From NCBI GenBank assembly GCA_009781515.1, contig WQXY01000011.1, positions 1 to 64,000 on the forward strand: a stretch of 64,000 nt of DNA, given 5' to 3'. Each line of letters begins with the position of its first letter. The first letter of the stretch is position 1. This document shows positions 41,205 through 49,834 of this stretch, in pieces. The notes beneath the pieces are model-generated. The model ran no database searches. It saw only the letters and a program-made list of their open reading frames with translations, and had not been told where the DNA came from. The DNA is from Oscillospiraceae bacterium (GTDB lineage Bacteria > Bacillota > Clostridia > Oscillospirales > Oscillospiraceae). Both the position numbers and the translations under genes were made by a program.

Positions 41205-41785
41205 ACGGAACCGTAACGGTTATCGGTCAAAACCTTGCAGTTATTGACGTCGGCGGGGTTGGGTATGCCTGTTTGGCAACGCTCAACACCCTCTCTAAGC
41301 TTGAAACAGGGAAAAAAGCGAAGCTGTATATATACAGCAACATTAAAGAGGATACGTTTGACCTGTACGGTTTTTATGATTTGAGCGAAAAGCGGTGCTT
41401 CTAGCAGCTTCTCAGTGTGTCCGGCGTGGGACCAAAGGCAGCTTTGTCAATCTTATCGTCGGCATCACCCGAAGCTCTTGCTCTTGCCGTAATAAATGAT
41501 GATGAAACTGCGCTCACTATCGCTCCCGGTGTCGGCAAGAAGCTTGCACAAAGGATAATGCTCGAGCTTAAAGATAAGATAAGCAAGGATATGCCCTCTC
41601 TTAAAGCTACGGGATATGTCCCACCTTCTGACCATGCCGGTCAGCAGGGCTCTACTTTGCGTGATGCATCGGCAGCACTTGCTGTGCTCGGCTACACACA
41701 GGGCGAAATATCCGCAGCACTTCGCAGCATTGATGTGGCATCAATGAGCGTAGAGGAAATTATACGTGAGGTGCTCAGTGCGTAG
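41189..41785 (+). pseudogene. ruvA: Holliday junction helicase subunit RuvA with in-frame TAG
   Basis: The frame encodes a normal RuvA from MFYYLDGTVTVIG to [11 protein letters not shown], except that a TAG at 41402-41404 interrupts it: [25 protein letters not shown]. In other RuvA proteins this site is a single variable residue just before the helix-hairpin-helix (for example LF-S-KLL), so exactly one sense codon has become amber. No frameshift is involved. The rest, including [28 protein letters not shown] and the C-terminal domain III, is intact. The start has CGGAGG. A recent nonsense mutation, suppression or a sequence error are all possible; TAG is a normal stop elsewhere in the window. 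Confidence 0.85.
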
Positions 41786-41890
41786 GGTTGTCCACAATTA
41801 AAGAGCCGCTTTCCCTAAGGATTGCGACCCTTTGCCCGACATACATCGGACATCTCACGGACATTGTATCATAAAACTATGTTTTGTCAA

Positions 41891-42880
41891 CTATAACTGT
41901 CCTATTTTTCCATAAATAACGGGCTTTGTCTTTGCTGTTCTACGCAGTTGTTCTATATGGCTAATGTCTTTAATCCCTAACGCTGCTCTTACATACTCAA
42001 ATGCTTGCCCTCGAATATTTCGCTTTAACTCTACGAGCAGCTTGTCAACACCACTCATTAGTACATCATATTCGTTTTCGGGTAAGTAATACTTCATATA
42101 AACAAGCAAGTCTATAATTTTTCTATCATTCTCCCTCGAGTAACTTGCTGCCAGCAGGCTCATGTACATGGTTTTTAATCGGCTATCAGTTTGCTTTATT
42201 GCAAAAATACGTTCGTTGTGTGCACATGAATTTCTAACAGTACGTAGCCAATGAAGACTGGCAATAAGCAGTTTGAAATCAGGAACTCCATTGTTGTCGA
42301 GAACACCATATAGAGAAGTTATTGCCTTTTTTACAGGAACCTTGCTAAACTCTAAAAGCTCAATGAGAGTATAAAAGCGAATAACTTTAATCATTATCCA
42401 TGTTGGTATATAGTTGTGATGCTTTAGGTAATAGCTAATATAATCTTGATTTGCACCGCCTATTTCACTATAAACACGTGATATGACCTTAACAATCTTT
42501 GATACATCCTTAGATGTATCAAATGCATCAACTTGATACCATGCTATTTTACCACATTTATTTATCTCATCGAATTTATACGCTGTGATAGTGCGAACTT
42601 CTTCTTCGACTTGAGTTATATACCTTAACAACAGCAATCTTAGTTCATCGTCAAACCTTTTAACACTATGAAGCTCTTTTACGCTTGTTCCTTGATAATA
42701 TACATGAACACCATCAACTACTGCTGTAACAAATGGTTCTTTATACCCATTTATCAAATTGAAATATCCAACTCTGCTCAGTATCTCTTTATCTTTCGTT
42801 CCACTACAGATTATATTCTTATCTGTACGCAGATACTTCATTTGTTGATTATAGGTTAAAAACTTTTTATCATTTAACAC
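41891..42880 (-). CDS. Abi_2 family (AbiD/AbiF-like) abortive-infection protein
   Basis: The 329-residue protein has the family opening LTYNQQMKYL, the RVGYFNLINGY segment and the HEPN nuclease motif RNSCAHNERIF (R-x4-H). Abi_2 proteins abort phage infection, probably by RNA cleavage. The start codon is GTG (42880) with AGGAG nine bases upstream. It is transcribed alone from an AT-rich region with a nested inverted repeat. Local AT content is higher than that of its neighbours, which fits an acquired defence gene. Confidence 0.85.
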   Translation of the reverse strand: MLNDKKFLTYNQQMKYLRTDKNIICSGTKDKEILSRVGYFNLINGYKEPFVTAVVDGVHVYYQGTSVKELHSVKRFDDELRLLLLRYITQVEEEVRTITAYKFDEINKCGKIAWYQVDAFDTSKDVSKIVKVISRVYSEIGGANQDYISYYLKHHNYIPTWIMIKVIRFYTLIELLEFSKVPVKKAITSLYGVLDNNGVPDFKLLIASLHWLRTVRNSCAHNERIFAIKQTDSRLKTMYMSLLAASYSRENDRKIIDLLVYMKYYLPENEYDVLMSGVDKLLVELKRNIRGQAFEYVRAALGIKDISHIEQLRRTAKTKPVIYGKIGQL

Positions 42881-42930
42881 GAGATGCTTCTCCTTACATA
42901 ACGCATATCATTAGTATAGTAGACATTATG

Positions 42931-42973
42931 TATTGCAAGTCAAGTTATATATCTTGATATATTTCTTGCAATA
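42931..42973. promoter_or_regulatory. Nested inverted repeats upstream of the Abi gene
   Basis: TATTGCAAG (42931-42939) pairs with CTTGCAATA (42965-42973). Inside, TCAAG (42940-42944) pairs with CTTGA (42953-42957). The repeats lie 50-90 bp upstream of the GTG start in very AT-rich DNA, where a promoter and operator are expected. Confidence 0.5.
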
Positions 42974-42997
42974 TATTCATACATAATATATACTTAT

Positions 42998-43070
42998 CGG
43001 CAGGAGACGAAAGTGCCTCGCCGACTTGTCGGCGGCAGGCGAGAAGGGCTCGAACCCCTCCCCGCCCTGC
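42998..43070. repeat. GC-rich palindromic island in an AT-rich intergenic region
   Basis: Within the 378-bp gap between the Abi gene and the first zinc-ribbon gene there is an abrupt GC-rich stretch. It holds an 11-bp-arm hairpin: GCCTCGCCGAC (43015-43025), TT, then GTCGGCG with AGGC closing at 43040. It is followed by a GGGCTCGAACCCC segment that resembles a tRNA T-arm, but no tRNA could be folded. It is probably a repeat element or remnant. Confidence 0.45.
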
Positions 43071-43178
43071 ATATGTGATGAACCCACATACACAATTGCT
43101 TTCGCAATACCACGAGCACTATTTTACAACGCTTTGCATAATATCGCAAGCGTAACAATGTAAGTAGTCGATTGTGAC

Positions 43179-43210
43179 GCACATTATGTGCTGTGTATGT
43201 AATGATACAC
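43179..43210. promoter_or_regulatory. Two small palindromes before the zinc-ribbon genes
   Basis: GCACATTATGTGC (43179-43191) is a perfect palindrome around one T. GTGTAT/ATACAC (43193-43198, 43205-43210) follows. Both lie 50-80 bp upstream of the ATG at 43259 and could be an operator. No clear -35/-10 pair was found. Confidence 0.35.
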
Positions 43211-43258
43211 GGCACTTTTCGTTTCCAAAGATAAACTCTATATGGGGGCTGTCTATAT

Positions 43259-43720
43259 ATGGCGCTTTTCAATTGTCCTGATTGCAATAAAGAAATTAGC
43301 GATAGAGCTTCTACTTGTGTAGGTTGTGGTTACCCTATTGCATCACTCAAAAGTACAACTAATTGCGGAACAGCTAAAGCATCATATTTGCCACCCTTTT
43401 CTCAACAGGCATCTGCTAATCAATCATCTTATAACGTTCATACAGCATATCAACAAAACTATGCTCCCAGCCAAGAGTTCTATTATTTGCAATTACTTCA
43501 ACAAAATGAACAAGCCGCAAAAAAAGCTGCCACCACATCTTTGGTATGTGGCGTAATTGGTTTATTTATTGGGGGATTAATTTTTGGCATCATTGCAATA
43601 GCCCAAGGAAATAAAGCAAAACGTCTCGGTTACATCGGAAAGGATGCTTCTACAGGAATAGTTCTTGGTGTTATTTCAATGATTGGTTGGTTTTTTATTA
43701 TTTGCATCTGGATAATATGA
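43259..43720 (+). CDS. Zinc-ribbon membrane protein (DUF4190-like)
   Basis: The 153-residue protein begins with a zinc ribbon (FNCPDCNKEISDRASTCVGCGYPI, four cysteines). A Gln/Asn-rich linker follows, then two hydrophobic helices of DUF4190 type (SLVCGVIGLFIGGLIFGIIAIAQG; GIVLGVISMIGWFFIICIWII). The zinc ribbon would face the cytoplasm. It is a paralogue of the N-terminal part of the next gene, which begins 24 bp later. Function unknown. Confidence 0.72.
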   Translation: MALFNCPDCNKEISDRASTCVGCGYPIASLKSTTNCGTAKASYLPPFSQQASANQSSYNVHTAYQQNYAPSQEFYYLQLLQQNEQAAKKAATTSLVCGVIGLFIGGLIFGIIAIAQGNKAKRLGYIGKDASTGIVLGVISMIGWFFIICIWII

Positions 43721-43744
43721 GTATATAGTTTGGAGGATAACAAT

Positions 43745-44977
43745 ATGGCACTTACAAAATGCCCTGAATGCAATAAAGAAATAAGCGATAAATCACTATC
43801 TTGTATTGGATGTGGTTGTCCTGTTGAACAAAGGGGCAACAAAAATGAACCCTTGTCGTCCGACGTAACTGAAACTTCAATTCCCCCTCCTTTTGCAGTG
43901 CCATTTCCAGAGACAGAAAAGACACCAAATTATACTCAGAGTGACCAATCATCTGCTCCCAAATATTCACCAAATTATCAAACAAACACACTCTCTCCAT
44001 TTTCTTTTTATAACTCTCGCCACTATTCTTCACGAGGTGCAAAAAGAGCAAAACTTATTTTTGGAATTGTTAGTATAGCAATATTCTGTATTATTATCCT
44101 GCAATCATATGCCGTTGATTTGGCCAATTTATTTAGTGGCAATATCAACGACGTGCGTGAATTACCTGTATTGTTATTGGGTTTTCTGTTGCTAATTGGC
44201 GGTATTATCGGAATAACTACACGAAGAGGAAAAAACGGTGGTATCGCTGCAGGCATTATTTATCTGCTTGGTGCAGTTATCGGGTTTTCTAACCTTAATC
44301 TTGTAATATTTACTGACCCCACGGCGTATGCTATCTTTTTTGAACTTGGGATATTTACAGATTTATTCATTAGATACATATATGCGTTTTTATGGTCTGT
44401 TTTGGCATTAGTATTTTGTATAACTTTTATTGGCTTAAGCGTAGAGACAATAAAATCACGAATTATATGGGTGTCATCGATACTTTTTATTTGCACTTTA
44501 TCAATAGCACTCCCCATTATTAATGAAGCACCATCTGAAAGAGGTTCTTATATATCAGGTGTACCGGATAAGCAAACAATTATAACGACACCAACACCAC
44601 CTTTGACACCCGCATCAACTCCGTCAGCTGAGGTGACTTCATCACCGACACAGACACCTAACCCAAACAATCAAAGCGGTGGTGGACAAAGTAGCGGAAA
44701 TACACAAACTACATCACCTGCAACACCTGAGCCCACAACGACACCTGAACCTGCTCCTACAGCGTCCAGATATCAACAAATATATAATGAGTATGCCCAA
44801 AAAATCAGAACTGCTGCTCCAACATCTTCTATTATGGAATTAGCCGAAGTCACAAATGAAGGCATCTTAAAAATGGCAGAATATATGTTCTCCGCAAGCG
44901 GAACAGACGGGCAGTATGCTACATATGAAGAATGGGCCGGAAAACTTTACGATGTATATATGGCAGAAGCAAGATAA
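43745..44977 (+). CDS. Zinc-ribbon, multi-helix membrane protein with Thr/Pro-rich linker
   Basis: The 410-residue protein has the same N-terminal zinc ribbon as its neighbour (ALTKCPECNKEISDKSLSCIGCG). Five or six hydrophobic helices follow (about residues 100-265), then a Thr/Pro/Ser-rich stretch (about 280-340) and a small helical C-terminal domain (YQQIYNEYAQKIRTAAPTSS to the end). The repeat-rich linker suggests the C-terminal domain is outside the membrane. A TTG frame start at 43730 lies inside the GGAGG site and is rejected. A strong terminator follows. Confidence 0.7.
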   Translation: MALTKCPECNKEISDKSLSCIGCGCPVEQRGNKNEPLSSDVTETSIPPPFAVPFPETEKTPNYTQSDQSSAPKYSPNYQTNTLSPFSFYNSRHYSSRGAKRAKLIFGIVSIAIFCIIILQSYAVDLANLFSGNINDVRELPVLLLGFLLLIGGIIGITTRRGKNGGIAAGIIYLLGAVIGFSNLNLVIFTDPTAYAIFFELGIFTDLFIRYIYAFLWSVLALVFCITFIGLSVETIKSRIIWVSSILFICTLSIALPIINEAPSERGSYISGVPDKQTIITTPTPPLTPASTPSAEVTSSPTQTPNPNNQSGGGQSSGNTQTTSPATPEPTTTPEPAPTASRYQQIYNEYAQKIRTAAPTSSIMELAEVTNEGILKMAEYMFSASGTDGQYATYEEWAGKLYDVYMAEAR

Positions 44978-45012
44978 GAAATATCCAAATCTATTTTGCC
45001 CAGTTCTAAGAA

Positions 45013-45058
45013 ACTACACAGCAAAAATGCCGCCATAAGGCGGCATTTTTTGTGTAGT
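45013..45058. terminator. Strong bidirectional intrinsic terminator
   Basis: A stem of at least 9 bp (ATGCCGCC/GGCGGCAT around ATAA, core 45028-45046) is flanked by A and T runs, so it works on both strands. ACTACACA/TGTGTAGT extend the pairing. It ends both the zinc-ribbon gene (plus) and the YjfB-like gene (minus). Confidence 0.9.
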
Positions 45059-45064
45059 ATTAAA

Positions 45065-45313
45065 CTATACCGATACGTCGACGTTTGAACCTACTCCTGT
45101 GGATGCTGCCATTGTGCTGATTAGTTCGTTGGCGGCTTGTTCAAACTGTCTGTTTGCCATATCCATAACCTGTGTGGATACTTGTGAACTCAGATTAACT
45201 GCATCTGAGCCGACAGCTTGTGACTGAGCTTGACTTTGTACCGGTGCCGGGGTTTCTTGTGCTTGTGTATTCGGCAGCACTTGAGCCGTTTGTGTTACTC
45301 CTGAAATATTCAT
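45065..45313 (-). CDS. YjfB-like putative motility protein
   Basis: A small (82-residue) protein with a Gln/Ala/Pro-rich N half. Its C half (SSQVSTQVMDMANRQFEQAANELISTM...GVGSNVDVSV) matches the YjfB family of short proteins found with flagellar genes, which end in GxNVDV. No flagellar genes are in the window. An ATG at 45325 has its AAAGG touching the codon, so the next ATG (MNISGVTQ) at 45313 is preferred. Function unproven. Confidence 0.55.
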   Translation of the reverse strand: MNISGVTQTAQVLPNTQAQETPAPVQSQAQSQAVGSDAVNLSSQVSTQVMDMANRQFEQAANELISTMAASTGVGSNVDVSV

Positions 45314-45478
45314 CTTACTCGCCATCCTTTCTGCGACCGATTAACAGAAAATTCCTTTTTCTGTCTGCTGTACCAGTCATTGTACCACACTTTTTTAGCA
45401 TTTACAAGCTATTTTGTGAACTTTTTGTAAATTTTTTATTGTTAGCTAACAATAAAATGGTGTCTTACTAATCTCTTT

Positions 45479-45614
45479 GCTAAGGTTTATCCAATGTCTG
45501 CAACTCGCAATACTTGCGAGGCGCGAAATGTAATGAAAAAGAGCAACCTTGTCTGAACGAAGTGAGTTTGGTTGCTCTAATGAAATGAGTTTACAGACAT
45601 TTATAAACTTTAGC
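45479..45614. repeat. Branched inverted-repeat element between YjfB-like gene and rnjA
   Basis: The outer arms GCTAAGGTTTAT (45479-45490) and ATAAACTTTAGC (45603-45614) pair at 11 of 12 positions. They continue as AATGTCTG/CAGACATT and AACTC/GAGTT. Inside stand two hairpins: CTCGCAA/TTGCGAG (45504-45510, 45514-45520) and AGAGCAACC/GGTTGCTCT (45540-45548, 45570-45578). It fills most of a 333-bp gap that has no gene. It has the same architecture as the element at 11838-11981 but a different sequence. Confidence 0.55.
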
Positions 45615-45646
45615 CCTGATTAGGAAGATACTATTTATTGTTAGCC

Positions 45647-47305
45647 TTATATTTCAGTCACAGTTGTTAATATCATTGGTTTGCGTTTTGTCTTTTTATA
45701 TAAATATTCTGAAAGCTCTGTGCGTATGGAACGCTTGAGTGCAGAGCGGTCGGATAAATTTTCTGCTATGCAGTTTTCAATTGTTTTCAGTACTACGGCT
45801 TTTAGCTCCTGCATTAATTCCTCTGACTCTTTTACATAAATAAAGCCTCTTGTTATTATGTCGGGTTCTGTTATCAAGCTGCCGTCCTCACTTGAAAGAT
45901 TGATGATTACAACAATCATACCGTCTTGTGCCAAGTGCTTTCTGTCGCGTAAAACGACGGAAGTAATGTCAAAGTCGCCTGTGCCGTCAACCAATACCTT
46001 GCCCGACGGTACAGTGCCGTTTTTGCATATACGTTTGCCCGAGAGCTCTATGACCTGCCCGATGTCGGCAATAACAATGTTTCTTGAGGCAATGCCCATG
46101 GTCTCTGCCAGCTTGGCATGGATACAAAGATGTCTGTGCTCACCGTGAACGGGGACAAAAAATCTTGGTTTGGTGAGTGCCATAAGCATTTTCAGTTCTT
46201 CCTGATAGGCATGTCCCGATACGTGAAGCTCCGAAACCTTGTCATAGATGACCTCTGCTCCGCGGCGAAACAGCTCGTCAATTACACGGCTGACAGTCCG
46301 TTCATTGCCCGGAACTGCTGATGCCGAGATGATAACCCTGTCGCCCGATTTTATTTCGATTTGCTTGTGACCCGAAAATGCAATACGGTAGAGAGCACTC
46401 ATCGGCTCACCTTGGCTGCCTGTTGTGATTATAACTATTTTATCGGGCGGCAAATTGTTTATTTTGCTCAAATCCATTATTAACCCGTCGGGTATTTTGA
46501 CGCAGCCAAGCTCCGTAGAAACACGCAGTGCATTTTCCATACTCCTGCCTGTAATTGCTACACGCCTGCCGTATTTTACCGCACAGTCAATAACCTGTTG
46601 CACTCTATGCACGTTTGATGCAAAAGTTGTTACAATAATGCGTTGTGTACAGCCTTGAAACAGCTCATCAAAACGCTGACCGACCTTGCTTTCCGACGTG
46701 GAATAACCCGGTTTTTCCACGTTTGTGGAGTCCGAGAGCAGCGCAAGCACGCCCTTTTTGCCGAGTTCCCCTAAGCGTGCGATATCAATCATATCACCTG
46801 AAACCGGAGTTGAGTCGAACTTAAAGTCACCCGTATGAAGAATAATACCTACAGGTGTTCTGATAGAGAGCATGACCGTGTCATGTATGCTGTGATTTAC
46901 ATGTATAAGCTCAACCTTAAAACAGCCGAGCTTTATGACATCACCGGGTTTTTTTACCTCAATCACGGTGCTTTCAAGCAGCTTGTTTTCGGCGAGCTTT
47001 AGCCCGACAAGCCCTGCGGTAAGCGGCGTTGCGTAAATCGGCACGTTAATATCACGCATAACATACGGCAGTGCACCGATATGGTCTTCGTGTCCGTGCG
47101 TCAGTACGATGCCGCGGATTTTTTGTTTGTTTTCAATAAGATAATCAACATTTGGTATTACTATGTCCACGCCATACATATCATCATCAGGGAAACCAAG
47201 CCCGCAATCGACGATAATTATGTCATTTTCATATTCATACACAGTTAGGTTCTTGCCAATCTCGTTAAGACCGCCAAGAGATATAATTTTTAGTTTTTCT
47301 GCCAT
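45647..47305 (-). CDS. rnjA: Ribonuclease J
   Basis: The 552-residue metallo-beta-lactamase/beta-CASP nuclease has the zinc motif LTHGHEDHIGALPYV, further ligands in HTGDFKFD and the beta-CASP segment SGHAYQEELKMLMALTKPRFFVPVHGEHRH. It acts as a 5'-3' exonuclease and endonuclease in mRNA decay and 16S maturation, complementing RNase Y in the same window. Length and motifs are normal. It follows recR by 17 bp on the same strand. Confidence 0.95.
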   Translation of the reverse strand: MAEKLKIISLGGLNEIGKNLTVYEYENDIIIVDCGLGFPDDDMYGVDIVIPNVDYLIENKQKIRGIVLTHGHEDHIGALPYVMRDINVPIYATPLTAGLVGLKLAENKLLESTVIEVKKPGDVIKLGCFKVELIHVNHSIHDTVMLSIRTPVGIILHTGDFKFDSTPVSGDMIDIARLGELGKKGVLALLSDSTNVEKPGYSTSESKVGQRFDELFQGCTQRIIVTTFASNVHRVQQVIDCAVKYGRRVAITGRSMENALRVSTELGCVKIPDGLIMDLSKINNLPPDKIVIITTGSQGEPMSALYRIAFSGHKQIEIKSGDRVIISASAVPGNERTVSRVIDELFRRGAEVIYDKVSELHVSGHAYQEELKMLMALTKPRFFVPVHGEHRHLCIHAKLAETMGIASRNIVIADIGQVIELSGKRICKNGTVPSGKVLVDGTGDFDITSVVLRDRKHLAQDGMIVVIINLSSEDGSLITEPDIITRGFIYVKESEELMQELKAVVLKTIENCIAENLSDRSALKRSIRTELSEYLYKKTKRKPMILTTVTEI

Positions 47306-47322
47306 TAGTTTCTTAATGCTCC

Positions 47323-47922
47323 TTACATTTCCATTCTGCCTTCAATAGCACGCATGAGAGTTGCATCATCTACAAACTCCAAGCTCCCTCCAACGGGAAT
47401 ACCATAGGCAAGTCTTGTTACCTTCACACCAAACGGTTGAAGAAGTCTTGATATATACCTTGCTGTTGTTTCGCCCTCTGTATCCGGATTTGTTGCCATT
47501 ATAACCTCGTCTATCTCACCGTCCGAAACACGTGCGACGAGTTCTTTTATTCTGATATCATCGGGTCCTACGTTACTGATTGGGGATATCACGCCGTGCA
47601 ACACGTGATATAGCCCGTCATACTCGTGCGAGCGTTCTATTGCAAGCACACCTTTTGGGTCGGGCACTACACACACCACTTTTGTATTTCGCCTTTTGTC
47701 TCTGCAAACTACGCAGGTTTCGTTATCCGTCAGGTTAAGGCACACAACACAGCACTCGACACTGTTTTTTGCATCGGTTATCGCTTCCGCAAATTTGACG
47801 GCTTCCTCGTCACTCAGCGATATCATAAAAAAAGCCAATCTTTGCGCGGTTTTACGTCCTATTCCGGGCAATGTCGCAAATTTATCTATCAGATTTTCAA
47901 GTGCAGACGGAAAATAATCCAT
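47323..47922 (-). CDS. recR: Recombination mediator RecR
   Basis: The 199-residue protein has the helix-hairpin-helix LPGIGRKTAQRLAF, the zinc finger with four cysteines (CCVVCLNLTDNETCVVCRD region) and a Toprim domain (VVCVVPDPKGVLAIERS; MATNPDTEGETTARYI). RecR loads RecA with RecFO. Its start ATG comes right after the rpe stop. Clustering with rnjA is by position only. Confidence 0.96.
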   Translation of the reverse strand: MDYFPSALENLIDKFATLPGIGRKTAQRLAFFMISLSDEEAVKFAEAITDAKNSVECCVVCLNLTDNETCVVCRDKRRNTKVVCVVPDPKGVLAIERSHEYDGLYHVLHGVISPISNVGPDDIRIKELVARVSDGEIDEVIMATNPDTEGETTARYISRLLQPFGVKVTRLAYGIPVGGSLEFVDDATLMRAIEGRMEM

Positions 47923-47923
47923 T

Positions 47924-48571
47924 TCATAAGTTCCTCAGTTGTTCAATGTGCGCGGCTCTGTTTGTTGTGTTAAACACGTCAATTCCGGCAACAAGCACGG
48001 TTGCTCCGGCGTTGACGCAAAGTTTTGCTGTTTCAAGATTAATGCCACCGTCAACCTCAAGCTCGCAGTCCGGGTTAAGCTTGTTTATCATACTTCGGAT
48101 TTCTGTGATTTTCGGGAGCATTTCAGGTATAAAATCCTGCCCCCCATAACCCGGCTCAACTGTCATCACAAGCACCATATCCAATTTGCTTATATATGGC
48201 AGCAGCGCTTCGCTTGGTGTTTCAGGTTTTAGTGAAAGACCTGCTTTTTTGCCGAGCTTTTGTATCTCATCGATTGCACTGTGCACACTTTCGGGTGCTT
48301 CCGCCTCGACATGAAACGTAATAATGCCCCCTCCCGCGTCTACAAACCTTGATATGTAACGCGACGGGGAATTTATCATAAGATGTATATCGAGTGTTTT
48401 ATCTGTAATGGCTCGAACAGACTCAAGTACGGGAAAACCAAACGAGATATTCGGGACGAACACACCGTCCATCACATCAAAATGAATGTAGTCTGCGTTT
48501 TTTACACTTTCAATCTCACTGCCAAGCTTTGAAAAGTCTGCCGCGAGTATTGACGGGGAAATTCTATTCAT
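47924..48571 (-). CDS. rpe: Ribulose-phosphate 3-epimerase
   Basis: Rpe interconverts ribulose-5-phosphate and xylulose-5-phosphate. The 215-residue TIM barrel has ISPSILAADF, IHFDVMDGVFVPNISFG, MTVEPGYGGQDF and LEVDGGINLETA, with all metal and catalytic residues. No Shine-Dalgarno precedes the ATG. A perfect TATAAT ends six bases before it, so transcription should begin at or next to the A of the start codon (leaderless mRNA). It heads an rpe-recR-rnjA operon. Confidence 0.95.
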   Translation of the reverse strand: MNRISPSILAADFSKLGSEIESVKNADYIHFDVMDGVFVPNISFGFPVLESVRAITDKTLDIHLMINSPSRYISRFVDAGGGIITFHVEAEAPESVHSAIDEIQKLGKKAGLSLKPETPSEALLPYISKLDMVLVMTVEPGYGGQDFIPEMLPKITEIRSMINKLNPDCELEVDGGINLETAKLCVNAGATVLVAGIDVFNTTNRAAHIEQLRNL

Positions 48572-48577
48572 GTGTGG

Positions 48578-48606
48578 ATTATAACATAAAAGCATGATAT
48601 AATCAA
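48578..48606 (-). promoter_or_regulatory. Promoter for a predicted leaderless rpe transcript
   Basis: On the minus strand TTGATT (48606-48601), a 17-bp spacer and TATAAT (48583-48578) with an extended TG give a strong promoter. Only CCACAC separates the -10 box from the rpe ATG (48571). Confidence 0.7.
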
Positions 48607-48641
48607 GCCACCCTACACTCTGATTTGAAAGGATTATGATT

Positions 48642-49811
48642 ATGCAAGAGATGGAAGCCATGGAATATGTACCAACCCTGACACTTAACCCCGACATCGA
48701 AAACGATGCTGCGGCAACTGCTTTGGCAAAGACAGATATTACAATACCAACAGAAGACGAAGCTGCCGTACAGCTTGATATCAGCAGGCTCAGCGAAGAA
48801 GACCAAAATCAGGTTCGCGAATTCGCAAAGCAAATTGACATCACTGACACAAGTGCCGTTTTGACCTATGGAGCGGCTTCTCAGCGAAATATCGCCAATT
48901 TTTCCGAAAACACGTTAAAAAATGTCCGTACCAAAGACATGGGCGAGGTTGGCAAAATGCTCTCCGGCTTGGTTGTTGAGCTTAGGGGCTTTTCCGACAC
49001 GGGAGAGGGCAAAAAAGGCTTTTTGGGTATTCGCAAAAAGGTACGCAATAAGTTTGAAACTATGAAGGCAGAGTTTTCCAAAGTTTCTGCCAATGTCGAT
49101 AAAATTACAAATATGCTTGAAAAACATCAGGTTACATTACTCAAAGACGCGGCAATGCTTGATAAAATGTATGAGATGAACAGGGAATATTTTAGGGAAC
49201 TGACAATGTATATTCTTGCAGGCAAAGAAAAGCTTGAAGAATGTAAAAACACAGTTTTACCCGAGCTTCGCGCAAAAGCAGAAGAAAGCGGCAAGGCAGA
49301 GGACGCACAAGCTGTCAATGACTATGTCAATATGATTAGCCGTTTTGAAAAAAAGCTGCACGACCTTGAGCTTACACGTATGATTTCCATTCAAATGGCT
49401 CCGCAAATCCGCCTTGTTCAAAACAATGACACAATTATGGTTGAAAAAATTCAGACATCAATCGTCAACACCATTCCTCTATGGAAAAGCCAAATGGTGC
49501 TTGCTCTTGGAATGCACAACGCACAAAAGGCAATGGAGGCTCAGCGCGAGGTAACAAATGTAACAAATGAGCTGCTTGCCAAAAATGCCGAAAAACTAAA
49601 AATGAGCAGTGTTGAAATTGCGAAAGAAGCCGAGCGCGGTGTTGTTGATGTTGAAACTCTTGTAAACACAAATCAGCAGCTTATTGATACTTTGGAAGAG
49701 GTTCGCAATATTCAAACCGAAGGCTCCGAGCGCCGCCGCGCCGCTGAAGTCGAACTCTCGCGCATCGAAGTTGAGCTCAAAAACAAGCTGATAGAGATGA
49801 AAAATAAATAG
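48642..49811 (+). CDS. telA: TelA/KlaA-family toxic anion resistance protein
   Basis: The 389-residue, mostly helical coiled-coil protein matches the TelA family (LSGLVVELRGFS; FLGIRKKVRNKFETMKAEF; NTIPLWKSQMVLALGMHNAQKAMEAQREVTN). The family was named for tellurite resistance. In Firmicutes it is linked to envelope stress and often found with TerD-type genes, none of which are here. Of two ATGs, the second (48642) is eight bases from AAAGGA and is preferred. A terminator follows. Confidence 0.88.
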   Translation: MQEMEAMEYVPTLTLNPDIENDAAATALAKTDITIPTEDEAAVQLDISRLSEEDQNQVREFAKQIDITDTSAVLTYGAASQRNIANFSENTLKNVRTKDMGEVGKMLSGLVVELRGFSDTGEGKKGFLGIRKKVRNKFETMKAEFSKVSANVDKITNMLEKHQVTLLKDAAMLDKMYEMNREYFRELTMYILAGKEKLEECKNTVLPELRAKAEESGKAEDAQAVNDYVNMISRFEKKLHDLELTRMISIQMAPQIRLVQNNDTIMVEKIQTSIVNTIPLWKSQMVLALGMHNAQKAMEAQREVTNVTNELLAKNAEKLKMSSVEIAKEAERGVVDVETLVNTNQQLIDTLEEVRNIQTEGSERRRAAEVELSRIEVELKNKLIEMKNK

Positions 49812-49834
49812 TAGCGGCAATATTACATGCAACA

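Noticed and set aside
41402..41404. Genome-wide reassignment of TAG to a sense codon
   Set aside because: TAG ends several intact genes here (the MutM-like gene, the canonical pstB, the LppM-like gene and ruvA itself), so TAG is a normal stop.
42994..43090. Possible tRNA (including tRNA-Sec) on the minus strand
   Set aside because: A TTCGAG loop and an anticodon-like hairpin with TTCA are present, but acceptor and D arms do not pair and the spacing is wrong.
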